Assembly (NCBI GenBank): GCA_903864275.1
Contig: CAIPFE010000026.1
Coordinates: 1-58,938 of the forward strand
Source of the DNA: an uncultured Mucilaginibacter sp.
GTDB taxonomy: Bacteria > Bacteroidota > Bacteroidia > Sphingobacteriales > Sphingobacteriaceae
DNA: 58,938 bases
Direction: 5' to 3'
In this document: positions 1 to 6,485 of the stretch, piece by piece
Layout of the letters: each line of letters opens with the position of its first letter
Numbering within the stretch: the first letter of the stretch is position 1
Translations under genes and position numbers: made by a program
Notes under the pieces: generated by a model
What the model was told of the DNA's origin: nothing
The model's database searches: none
What the model saw: the letters and a program-made list of their open reading frames with translations, nothing else

Positions 1-1
1 C

Positions 2-133
2 AAATATAATGAACAGGAAATCAAAGACATACAACACAAAATCAATAGTAGACCAAGAAAAAAACTGCTATACAACAATCCCAAACATGTTTTTTACACT
101 AACTTAGACAATATTGTTGCATTGGTGAGTTGA
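2..133 (+). CDS. IS30-family transposase, C-terminal fragment (cut by window start)
   Basis: An open frame enters from the window edge and ends at TGA 131-133. Its 43 residues include NSRPRKKL and a final VALVS, as in the C-terminus of IS30-family DDE transposases, where an (I)N-xRPRK-L motif follows the catalytic Glu. No catalytic residue is inside the window. The stop codon lies within the putative right inverted repeat, which is normal for compact IS30 elements. The N-terminus of a related transposase appears at the other end of the window. Family assignment is from pattern recognition only. Confidence 0.75.
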   Translation, partial: KYNEQEIKDIQHKINSRPRKKLLYNNPKHVFYTNLDNIVALVS

Positions 134-139
134 ATCTAC
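112..139 (-). repeat. Putative right terminal inverted repeat of the IS30 element
   Basis: Read on the minus strand this 28-mer aligns without gaps to 58800-58827 at 21 of 28 positions, sharing TTCAA and AATGCAACAA. The two lie at the 3' and 5' ends of the two transposase fragments, as expected of terminal repeats. Confidence 0.65.
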
Positions 140-161
140 CCTTGTTCATTTAATCGCAAAT

Positions 162-194
162 TTTGTGTTGTAAAATATATTTTACTTATATTTG
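162..194 (+). promoter_or_regulatory. Bacteroidota-type promoter
   Basis: TTTG at 162-165 and TATATTTG at 187-194 match the -33 (TTTG) and -7 (TAnnTTTG) elements, with 21 bases between them. Predicted start is near 199-201. The only thing downstream on this strand before 376 is the terminator at 350-376. Confidence 0.5.
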
Positions 195-199
195 CGATA

Positions 200-376
200 A
201 GGGAGATATTCAGACCTTTTCCGTAACTGGATGTTAAGTTGGTATCTGATATACCTCCTTTAGCTTTGAAAAAGTTTTAACAGGGTCTTAAACTGGCGGT
301 TTAGTCTGTTATCACAACTTCATTGCTATTTTATCGCAAATTTCTTTTAGGGGCTGCTGAAACAGCCCCTTTTTTA
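200..376 (+). ncRNA. Candidate small RNA between promoter and terminator
   Basis: A consensus promoter at 162-194 and an intrinsic terminator at 350-376 bound about 175 bases with no convincing reading frame. I do not recognise the family. TTTGCGATAA (191-200) is complementary to TTATCGCAAA (331-340), but most of the first copy lies in the promoter, so this may be DNA structure rather than RNA pairing. Confidence 0.35.
350..376 (+). terminator. Intrinsic terminator
   Basis: Stem GGGGCTG (350-356), loop CTGAAA, stem CAGCCCC (363-369), then at least six T. The T tract is on the plus strand, so it ends plus-strand transcripts; it also abuts the stop codon of the minus-strand gene at 374. Confidence 0.75.
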
Positions 377-826
377 TGTTGTTTCGGGGAGGGCATAAAC
401 ATGACCTCTCTTACCATCTTTACTATCCAAAAGGATTAGTTTTTTTTCATTATAAAGTTTGGATAGATAGTAACGGGCATTATCTATTGCCTCTGTTTCG
501 CTTTTAAATGGATATAACTCGTGCAATTTTATCCCGACCTCACGGCTTGTACCACTTTTAATAGCCCCTAATGCCAAAACCACCTTTTTTGGTATAGACA
601 AATAAATTGGCGAGGCATTTTGTTTTAAAGGAATAAGAACTTTGGATGCGGTTTCAATTTTGTGACGGTCAAACAATGTAGTAGCATCGGGTATAAAAGC
701 AACTGGGTGTGCTTGTACAGGATTTTCAACTTCATACCTTTTTATTAAGACCTGTAAGGCATTAATGGTTTCGAGAAGTTCTTTTTCTTCCTGTTTTAGC
801 TGTAAATAAAAATTTTGCTTGCTCAT
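374..826 (-). CDS. Small winged-helix-like protein
   Basis: A 150-residue protein. The N-terminus is charged and probably coiled coil (residues 5-35). The C-terminal half (about 80-148) reads like a winged helix: helices around KKVVLALGAIK and SREVGIKLHELYP, then a recognition-helix-like ARYYLSKLYNEKKL and a beta-hairpin wing (LILLDSK, GHVYAL). I do not know a named family, and DNA binding is inferred. It sits between the IS30 end and a tRNA-like element, so it may belong to accessory DNA. No clear -7 box lies directly upstream. Confidence 0.6.
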   Translation of the reverse strand: MSKQNFYLQLKQEEKELLETINALQVLIKRYEVENPVQAHPVAFIPDATTLFDRHKIETASKVLIPLKQNASPIYLSIPKKVVLALGAIKSGTSREVGIKLHELYPFKSETEAIDNARYYLSKLYNEKKLILLDSKDGKRGHVYALPETT

Positions 827-859
827 TTCATCAATTTTTTTTAAATTTACATTACAAAA

Positions 860-934
860 GCCAACGGCATCGGGTCGAACAATGCATCTCCTGTATATCA
901 GACAGGCGGTCTAAACCTTTAATCCTACGTTGGG
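860..934 (-). tRNA. Degenerate tRNA-like element with Ile (GAU) anticodon loop
   Basis: On the minus strand the sequence folds as: 6-bp acceptor CCAACG/CGTTGG, UA at 8-9, a weak D arm with GG in the loop, a perfect 5-bp anticodon stem CCTGT/ACAGG around CTGATAT (U33, anticodon GAU, A37), a 5-base variable loop, and a 5-bp T stem CATTG/CGATG around TTCGACC. Faults are an extra C before the 3' acceptor strand, a D stem with only two clean pairs, no encoded CCA and a C discriminator. Ordinary tRNA-Ile has a G-C rich acceptor and A73, so this is a pseudo-tRNA, a mobile-element tRNA or a mimic. Confidence 0.4.
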
Positions 935-966
935 TGGTTACCATTCGTCCTAAAAAGACTTATTTT

Positions 967-1003
967 GAAACCCTGTGTTGACGCACGGGGTTTCGTCTTT
1001 TAT
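967..1003 (+). terminator. Strong hairpin, probable terminator
   Basis: An 11-bp stem GAAACCCTGTG (967-977) / CACGGGGTTTC (984-994) with loop TTGACG and tail GTCTTTTATTT. No plus-strand gene is visible upstream, so the transcript it would end is unknown. Confidence 0.5.
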
Positions 1004-1604
1004 TTGACTTCGATAAAGGTACAGAACTCATACCGTAATTCAAAATTTAATTTCAAAAATCACCAACAAACTTTGAGCAAAATCACCAAATTGGTTACTT
1101 TTATTGATTAATAATATAGAAATTGGTGGTTTTATGGATAAAAACCAAGTCTTTTTTACAAATAATTAAATTGAAGCCATGAATTTTTACTAATATTGTA
1201 AAAAACGCTCCAACTGTCTTTAAGGTACAAGCGCGTGAATTTATGTGTGACAAGGTATATAAAGAAACCCCCTCCTCTCGCGCTGAGTCTGTCGAAATGG
1301 CCTCCATCGCAAAGGCGACTCGTGCGCCGCCGCCAGGTAACGAACTAAACAGGTTAATTGCGACACAGATTTATTGTGATTATAAGTACAATGGGGAAAA
1401 TTGTAATGCAAACTATAAAAGCTTTTAAAGCTGGCTACCTATCAGCGGGGCAGTCGCCTTTGCCCTTTTGCCCACTTCCTCAGACTCGCGCCTGAATTCG
1501 GTGAAGAATAGATGTAATATGTAGGTATCGTTGACGGAATGCGCAAACTTAAAATCGCAGGATCTTTTCCCGAAATTAATTACTGTTCACAATTATATGC
1601 CGAC
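995..1604. other. 610 bases without a credible gene
   Basis: The first half is AT-rich and carries AAAATCACCAA-like words twice and an approximate inverse, TTGGTGGTTTT. The second half (1275-1494) holds long inverted-repeat arms. Short open frames here show no protein-like composition. Confidence 0.6.
1285..1487. repeat. Inverted repeat, about 200 bases across
   Basis: GAGTCTG (1285-1291) pairs with CAGACTC (1481-1487), and AAAGGCGACT (1311-1320) pairs perfectly with AGTCGCCTTT (1452-1461). The nested order gives two arms around a 130-base centre. Flanking CGCGCTG and CGCGCC are related but not perfect. The arms resemble decayed termini of a non-autonomous element. Confidence 0.45.
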
Positions 1605-2567
1605 CTAATAAAAGTCCAATTGCTCTTCTTGCGCATTATCGCAATTATCACAGACGCCGGAACCGTTCTTGGTAAGTTCTCCGCAATAGAGACAGGCATT
1701 TTTGACTTTTTCATATTTTATGCCCAAATGATCGAGAATCGCCGGCTCATCGAGTTGTAACTTGCAATAATGGCAAACAAGTTTTTTGACTTCGTAGCCA
1801 ATAATGATCATTTCCAAAATGAAAGGGTCCATTTCAACAATCGGATGAAAATAGACAATAGCGTCCTGTTGGCAAGCAGGGCAGTTCATCTTACCGCGAT
1901 ATGGTTGCCGTAATAAAATTTCATTAACCTGATGCTGCTTCTTTAGATAACTGTTGTTTTCCTTTGCGGTTGTCCATTTGTCCCTATGGTACTCGATCAA
2001 CATGTTGATTTTCGTACTCAAATCAGTTTGTTGTGAAATGGCGATTTTTGACAAACGGTCTATATTGCTTTCAAAATATAGCGATGGTTTAATGTTCAAC
2101 TCAAATGCATACGATTTAATCATGGTGAAAAAATCGCGCTGGATAATGCTTTTGATTTGGTCAACATTTAACAGATCTAGCTCACAGTGCGCGATAACGT
2201 CCCGCGCATCAGAGATCGCGAAGAGAATATTTTTATGTTTTTCTGTCGTTGCTGAAACCAGTTGTGCTCTTAAAAGGCTATTCCTGAAAGTAATGACATC
2301 ACCATTTAGCTGTTTGGTTAGTTCCGGGGAGCCTTTTGATCCTGGTAATAATTGGTCATTGTATAATATCTGGACTGAATTTTTGAACGCAGGATCGTTG
2401 AGGATGTACGTGGGATTAATGTCATACAGAATGCCTTTAAGCAAGCGTTCGCAACCTAATGCAAGATTCATAGCCAATTGGATAACCTTAGGCTTATCTA
2501 GTTGTTCAACCGTCCCTCGCGCGACTTCGCGAAAAAAAAGTAAGCTATCCCTATGAAAATTATTCAT
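1605..2567 (-). CDS. HEPN-like protein with two C-terminal zinc ribbons
   Basis: A 320-residue protein starting at MNNFHRD. A longer in-frame start at 2696 is rejected because its first codons lie in the repeat at 2675-2745. Residues 1-150 are helical and contain RDVIAH (Arg122 to His127), which fits the HEPN RX4-6H motif with a polar residue after Arg. Many HEPN proteins with this motif are RNases in toxin-antitoxin or abortive-infection systems. Residues 229-309 hold four CxxC pairs (229/232, 265/268, 292/295, 306/309), enough for two zinc ribbons. No partner gene is adjacent. HEPN assignment is inference; the metal sites are seen. Confidence 0.65.
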   Translation of the reverse strand: MNNFHRDSLLFFREVARGTVEQLDKPKVIQLAMNLALGCERLLKGILYDINPTYILNDPAFKNSVQILYNDQLLPGSKGSPELTKQLNGDVITFRNSLLRAQLVSATTEKHKNILFAISDARDVIAHCELDLLNVDQIKSIIQRDFFTMIKSYAFELNIKPSLYFESNIDRLSKIAISQQTDLSTKINMLIEYHRDKWTTAKENNSYLKKQHQVNEILLRQPYRGKMNCPACQQDAIVYFHPIVEMDPFILEMIIIGYEVKKLVCHYCKLQLDEPAILDHLGIKYEKVKNACLYCGELTKNGSGVCDNCDNAQEEQLDFY

Positions 2568-2674
2568 TAAAACAAACCGTGAAAATTTTGAAAAATGCGA
2601 TGTGCAACAATGCGGTGCCAAGATAACGATTAATATGGCATTGGAAAGTAAGGTAGAAGCGTTGCGAAAGTTCC

Positions 2675-2745
2675 CCCGCTGTCCGAAGCGTTCCACTTCG
2701 GATTAACTATGCCCGGAGTCTCTGATTCCATTATCTGTCAGCGGG
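2675..2745. repeat. Three-way-junction palindromic repeat, copy A
   Basis: 71 bases closed by CCCGCTG (2675-2681) and CAGCGGG (2739-2745), enclosing two hairpins: CCGAAGCG-TTC-CACTTCGG and GGAGTC-TCT-GATTCC. Copy B at 3474-3544 has the same length and layout. Confidence 0.85.
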
Positions 2746-2811
2746 CCACACCGATACATTGGGACGGCGGCAGCGAACGAATTTGCATGCGGGAGCATCG
2801 GCAATTAATTA

Positions 2812-2819
2812 TATCTTTG
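2812..2819 (+). promoter_or_regulatory. -7 box upstream of 2863
   Basis: TATCTTTG fits TAnnTTTG, about 44 bases before the start codon at 2863. No well-spaced -33 TTTG is seen (TTTG at 2782 is 26 bases away). Confidence 0.4.
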
Positions 2820-2862
2820 GTTAACATGTAATTTTTGGACAAACACAATCGATATAAAGTTT

Positions 2863-3471
2863 ATGAATAAAGTTTTACTGGCGCCGCTACTGGTGCTTTT
2901 ATCTATTGCAGCACAAGCTCAGGATAAATTCTTTCATCCAGGCACCTATTATACACCTTCGGGAGAAAAAGTGACTGGCTTATTATACATCCCGTCGACA
3001 ACCGCCGTTCATTTGTTTTTTAAAAGTGACGAAAGCGCCCATTTTAAAAAAATAGCGATTGCCGACATAAAAGCAGTAGTAATCCCTTTTAAAAATGACA
3101 GCCTTGTTGTAGTAACCGAAGACAATAAGGACGATAAAAAGTATTTCGCAACATTTTGGTTTGCAACACCGGTCACAACATTTTATTATAAGATCCATGA
3201 ACGGTTTAGCCCGGGCAATCACGATGTGGCGCTCGGCGGCCCGGTGGCGCGATCACCGGGAACGGTGAATAGTAATTTGGTCCCAATGTACCAGGATGGA
3301 AATACCACACGTGAAGTAACCAAAGCCAATTATATCGACGTATTGAGCAAGGCGTTCGCCGATGATGCCGCGCTGGTCCAGAAAATTCAAAATAAAGGAT
3401 TCAAATTTAAAGAGCTGGACGAAATAATTGACGAGTATAAGCAAGAAAGCACTCATTATAAGGCCCAATAG
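2863..3471 (+). CDS. Exported protein of unknown function
   Basis: A 202-residue protein with a clear signal peptide (MNKVLLAPLLVLLSIAAQAQ, cleavage after residue 20). The mature part starts as a beta-rich stretch (YYTPSGEKVTGLLYI) and ends with a charged helix. I recognise no domain. It stands alone between two copies of the same palindromic repeat (2675-2745 and 3474-3544). The second copy begins two bases after the stop codon, so it may double as a transcription end. Confidence 0.7.
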   Translation: MNKVLLAPLLVLLSIAAQAQDKFFHPGTYYTPSGEKVTGLLYIPSTTAVHLFFKSDESAHFKKIAIADIKAVVIPFKNDSLVVVTEDNKDDKKYFATFWFATPVTTFYYKIHERFSPGNHDVALGGPVARSPGTVNSNLVPMYQDGNTTREVTKANYIDVLSKAFADDAALVQKIQNKGFKFKELDEIIDEYKQESTHYKAQ

Positions 3472-3473
3472 CC

Positions 3474-3544
3474 CCCGCTGTCCGAAGTGTTCCACTTCGG
3501 ATGAGCTATGCCCGGAGTCTTTGACTCCGCTACCTGTCAGCGGG
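3474..3544. repeat. Three-way-junction palindromic repeat, copy B
   Basis: 71 bases with outer stem CCCGCTG/CAGCGGG and two perfect inner hairpins, CCGAAGTG-TTC-CACTTCGG (8 bp) and GGAGTC-TTT-GACTCC (6 bp). Similarity to copy A continues about 30 bases 3' (both reach GGCGGCAGCG). Confidence 0.88.
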
Positions 3545-3566
3545 CCATCCCGAAAAATCGAGGCGG

Positions 3567-3634
3567 CAGCGGGGAAGTACCCCGCTGTTCGAAGTTTGCC
3601 TTCGGACGAGTATGCCCGTAGATTGCATCTACTG
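3567..3634. repeat. Divergent third copy of the palindromic repeat
   Basis: CAGCGGGG (3567-3574) pairs with CCCCGCTG (3580-3587) across AAGTA. It is followed by TCGAAG-TTTGC-CTTCGG and GTAGAT-TGC-ATCTAC in the same order as in copies A and B, but without the closing CAGCGGG. Base changes are paired in the second hairpin (GGAGTC to GTAGAT), which suggests structure is conserved. Confidence 0.65.
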
Positions 3635-3671
3635 CAAAAACTAAAAAAGCCGCCTTACCTTCGAAATTCAT

Positions 3672-6080
3672 TTACTCATCGCGCAAACTTTTCGCAGGGT
3701 TTGCCAACGCGGCTTTGATGGCCGTATAACCTACCGTTGCCCACGCGATCATGATGGATGCTATGATGGTTATGGCAAAAACTCCCGGGCCTAACTTGAT
3801 ATGGTAAGCATATTGCTGCAGCCAGCCGTGCACAAAATACCAGGCGACGGGCGACGCGATCAGGAACGCGATACCGATCAGCAAAGTAAACTCCCTTGAT
3901 AACAGGATCAGTATCGCGCGGACGGGCGCCCCGAGCACTTTGCGTACGCCGATCTCTTTTCTCCGCTGCACGGCCATAAATGTTACCAGGCCATACAAAC
4001 CCAAACAGGATATAAATATGGCAACGGCCGCAAACAGCTTGTAAAGCTGCGATAGTTGGGTTTCCTGCCGGTAATAAGCGGCGATATCATCGTCGAGGAA
4101 ACTGTTAGTGAACGCAAAATCGGGATAATATTTGCCCCACAACTTTTCCATAGCGGCGATAGCAGGCTTAGCCTGCGCTAAATTCAATTTAAGGCTGGCC
4201 ATGCCGTAGGCCCGTTTATCGGTCGTCATTACAACTGGGACCATGCTGAAGCGCAGCGAGGCCGTATGAAAGTCTTTCACCACGCCCACAATCGGCAGGT
4301 TTAGGCCATTCACGATGATCCTCTTCCCAATGGCAAGCTGCGGGTCGTTGTAACCGAGGTTACGGGTCACATTTTCGGTCACAACAAATTCGCGGCTCGA
4401 ATCCGACTCGTAATAGGGGCGGCCGGCGATAAACTGCAAATGAAACAGGTTAAAAAAACCTGTGTCGCTCATTTTATAGGCAATGATCATATTTGGCGCT
4501 TTACCTGCATTATCAGGTGTTCGCAAGTCGATGAACCAGCGGCCGCCGATCGGGGCGCCCGTACCGAAACTTACTTTTTCGATACCGGGTATTTTCATTA
4601 ATTCATCGCGCAAAACAGCCTGGCTGGTTAAATCGACGCTGTCCTGCGGAAGCTGGGCGATTAAAATGGCTTCCTTATTAAAACCCATATCAGCCGTATT
4701 AACGTAACCCATTTGTGACACCATTACCATGGTAACGATGATGAGCGCCTGTGCTGTAAAAAACTGGAAAACAACCAGGCCGCGCCGCAGCGAAATACCA
4801 CCCTGCTGCGCCGAGCCTGTACTTTTTAATACCCGCGCTGGGTTAAAGCCGGACAGCAGGAAAGCCGGGTAAAACCCTGCTAAAAGGATTACCGCTGCCA
4901 ATGCAGACAACAGGAAGAAGATCATATTACCATTGTACAATACGGATGCAGTGACGTGAATATCCAGCAGGTTATTGACAACCGGTATAACAAGCATAGC
5001 CGCAGCCAGCCCCATGAACAATGCAAAACAGCTGACGAAGGCCGCTTCACCCAAAAATTGGAGGATAAGCTGGCGGCGGTTACTGCCCAGTACTTTACGC
5101 ACCCCAACTTCCCTGGCGCGGTTTACGGCTTGCGCTGTGCTCAAATTAATAAAATTCACACAGGCTAATACCAACAGGAAAATACCGATGGTGCTGAGCA
5201 TCAGGATAAGGTTTTCGCTAAAAACGCGGCCATCGAACGTGCCGTAACGTGCATCAAAATGCATTTCATTCAGCGGCTGGATCGAAAGAAAATAACCCTT
5301 ATCGAAGGGTTTGATATACCGGTCGGAGTATTGCTTAAGCTGAAGTTTAAACTGTTCGGGCGACTCGCTTTCGTTCAATTGCACAAAGCAGTAATTGTCT
5401 TCTTCAATATAACCAAAGTCGTTCATAAACCTTTTCAGGTCAGGATAGCTTTGATGCGTAGCGTAGGACAATACCGCTTTCATCGGAAAGTCTGTATTTG
5501 CGGGCATATCTTTTAAAATACCACAAACCCTTACCGCTACGCCATCCATCCGCATCATTTTGCCGGTAGCCTTTTGCCAATGCCCGAAATATTTATCGCC
5601 CAGGCGCTGCGTTAACAAAACGTTGTTGGGTAATTTAAGTGAGTTCCGGTATTCGCCTGCCACCAAAGGGAAGCTGAACATGTCAAAAAATTGCGGTTCT
5701 GCGAAAAATATCCCCTCTTCTTCTCTAAATCTTTTTGCGGCGCCACTTCCATTATCCCTTATAATCACTTGCACAAACTCATCACGAACAATAGCCCCTG
5801 CATTGGCTATTTGCGGAAGGTTGGTCCTTAAACCCGGGGCCACCGGGAACGGTACCCCCATGCGGAAGTTTTCATGAGCCGGATTACGTGCAACACGTAC
5901 CAGGCGGAATAACTTGTTTTTATGCGCATGAAACTGATCAAAACTTTCTTCATAACGAACCACCAAAAAAATAAGCAGGAATGCCGCAAAGCCCACGGCT
6001 AACCCGGCAACATTTATGACCGAGTAAGTTTTGTGGCGAACAATATTGCGCCATGCGATCTTTAAATAATTCCTAAACAT
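3672..6080 (-). CDS. FtsX/MacB-type ABC transporter permease
   Basis: An 802-residue inner-membrane protein of the large Bacteroidota permease class. It has TM1 near residue 20-40 after MFRNYLKIAWRNIVRHK, a MacB-like periplasmic domain, an FtsX block of three TMs with REVGVRKVLGSNR, a second periplasmic domain, and a C-terminal FtsX block with RRKEIGVRKVLGAP. The ATPase partner is not in the window. Such proteins act in efflux, lipoprotein release or envelope signalling; the substrate is unknown. The start at 6080 is chosen by homology to the tandem paralogue. A remnant of an AraC-type regulator gene overlaps the start by 8 bases. Confidence 0.9.
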   Translation of the reverse strand: MFRNYLKIAWRNIVRHKTYSVINVAGLAVGFAAFLLIFLVVRYEESFDQFHAHKNKLFRLVRVARNPAHENFRMGVPFPVAPGLRTNLPQIANAGAIVRDEFVQVIIRDNGSGAAKRFREEEGIFFAEPQFFDMFSFPLVAGEYRNSLKLPNNVLLTQRLGDKYFGHWQKATGKMMRMDGVAVRVCGILKDMPANTDFPMKAVLSYATHQSYPDLKRFMNDFGYIEEDNYCFVQLNESESPEQFKLQLKQYSDRYIKPFDKGYFLSIQPLNEMHFDARYGTFDGRVFSENLILMLSTIGIFLLVLACVNFINLSTAQAVNRAREVGVRKVLGSNRRQLILQFLGEAAFVSCFALFMGLAAAMLVIPVVNNLLDIHVTASVLYNGNMIFFLLSALAAVILLAGFYPAFLLSGFNPARVLKSTGSAQQGGISLRRGLVVFQFFTAQALIIVTMVMVSQMGYVNTADMGFNKEAILIAQLPQDSVDLTSQAVLRDELMKIPGIEKVSFGTGAPIGGRWFIDLRTPDNAGKAPNMIIAYKMSDTGFFNLFHLQFIAGRPYYESDSSREFVVTENVTRNLGYNDPQLAIGKRIIVNGLNLPIVGVVKDFHTASLRFSMVPVVMTTDKRAYGMASLKLNLAQAKPAIAAMEKLWGKYYPDFAFTNSFLDDDIAAYYRQETQLSQLYKLFAAVAIFISCLGLYGLVTFMAVQRRKEIGVRKVLGAPVRAILILLSREFTLLIGIAFLIASPVAWYFVHGWLQQYAYHIKLGPGVFAITIIASIMIAWATVGYTAIKAALANPAKSLRDE

Positions 6081-6177
6081 ACGATTGCGGTTTAATTTGT
6101 ATTGAGACCACCTTGATAAAGATCGTTCCCCAAAAGGCAAGGTCGTACAGGGCTATGTGGAAAGTGTATGTGTTCAA
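6073..6177 (-). pseudogene. 34-codon remnant of a membrane AraC-type regulator gene
   Basis: Reading from TTG at 6177 gives LNTYTFHIALYDLAFWGTIF and onward, which matches the first 21 codons of the regulator part of the gene at 10083 (MNTFTLHINTYDLAFFAAIF) at 13 of 20 positions, including the same TTG start. After IFI the match ends, and the frame runs through sequence shared with the region before the other permease (CAAATTAAACCG), stopping at TAG 6073-6075. An internal deletion of about 1.1 kb explains this. The frame now overlaps the permease ATG and could act as a leader peptide. Confidence 0.75.
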
Positions 6178-6203
6178 GTGCTCAACAGCGTCAATTGCTG
6201 TCC

Positions 6204-6211
6204 CAAACTTA
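6204..6211 (-). promoter_or_regulatory. -7 box of the first permease unit
   Basis: TAAGTTTG on the minus strand, 27 bases before the TTG of the regulator remnant. The same box and surrounding words (CCAAACTTATAACTTATTAAT on the plus strand, one base longer than shown in the box) occur before the paralogous unit at 10112-10119. Confidence 0.55.
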
Positions 6212-6213
6212 TA

Positions 6214-6271
6214 ACTTATTAATGTATAAAAAATTACATTAAGCCCATTTGCAATAATTATTCATTCCTCA
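6214..6271. repeat. 58-base direct repeat, copy 1
   Basis: Identical to 6428-6485 except at one base (6243). It duplicates the last 14 coding bases of the gene at 6472 plus its 3' flank. Confidence 0.9.
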
Positions 6272-6427
6272 CGCCGGTTCAAGCATTTTGCTTGAACCCA
6301 AATTAATGTAAGCGTGCCGCTTACATTAACCAGTTTACGAAGTCGGAAAAACGCCATGCAATCATTGGGATACGTCAGCGGGACGCTGACAGCGGTTTGG
6401 GTTCAAGTGGGACACTTGAACCGGCGG
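6272..6427. repeat. 156-base hairpin-rich element with structured inverted ends
   Basis: Four perfect hairpins lie in series: 6276-6298 (10-bp stem GGTTCAAGCA), 6303-6329 (12-bp stem TTAATGTAAGCG), 6374-6390 (7-bp GTCAGCG) and 6400-6422 (10-bp GGTTCAAGTG). The two ends are also inverted repeats of each other (CCGGTTCAAG, variable centre, TTGAACCCAAA). The element sits exactly between the two 58-base direct repeats. Confidence 0.85.
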
Positions 6428-6485
6428 ACTTATTAATGTATAAAAAATTACATTAAACCCATTTGCAATAATTATTCATTCCTCA
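6428..6485. repeat. 58-base direct repeat, copy 2
   Basis: Second copy of the repeat at 6214-6271; it overlaps the 3' end of the permease gene at 6472-6485. Confidence 0.9.

Noticed and set aside
860..934. tRNA on the plus strand
   Set aside because: The plus strand lacks a TTCRA T-loop and would have an AUC anticodon; conserved tRNA bases fit only the minus strand.
1954..2556. A 200-codon plus-strand frame
   Set aside because: It lies fully antisense to the HEPN/zinc-ribbon gene and has no domain-like composition.
2568..2696. Longer N-terminus (MERFGQRG...) for the HEPN gene
   Set aside because: Its first codons lie in a palindromic repeat, and another copy of that repeat gives a similar MEHFGQRG in a shadow frame at 3495, so it is repeat-derived.
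6081..6140. Longer start for the permease at 6140
   Set aside because: The paralogue aligns from MFRNYLK at 6080; the extra residues come from DNA that also contains the regulator remnant in another frame.
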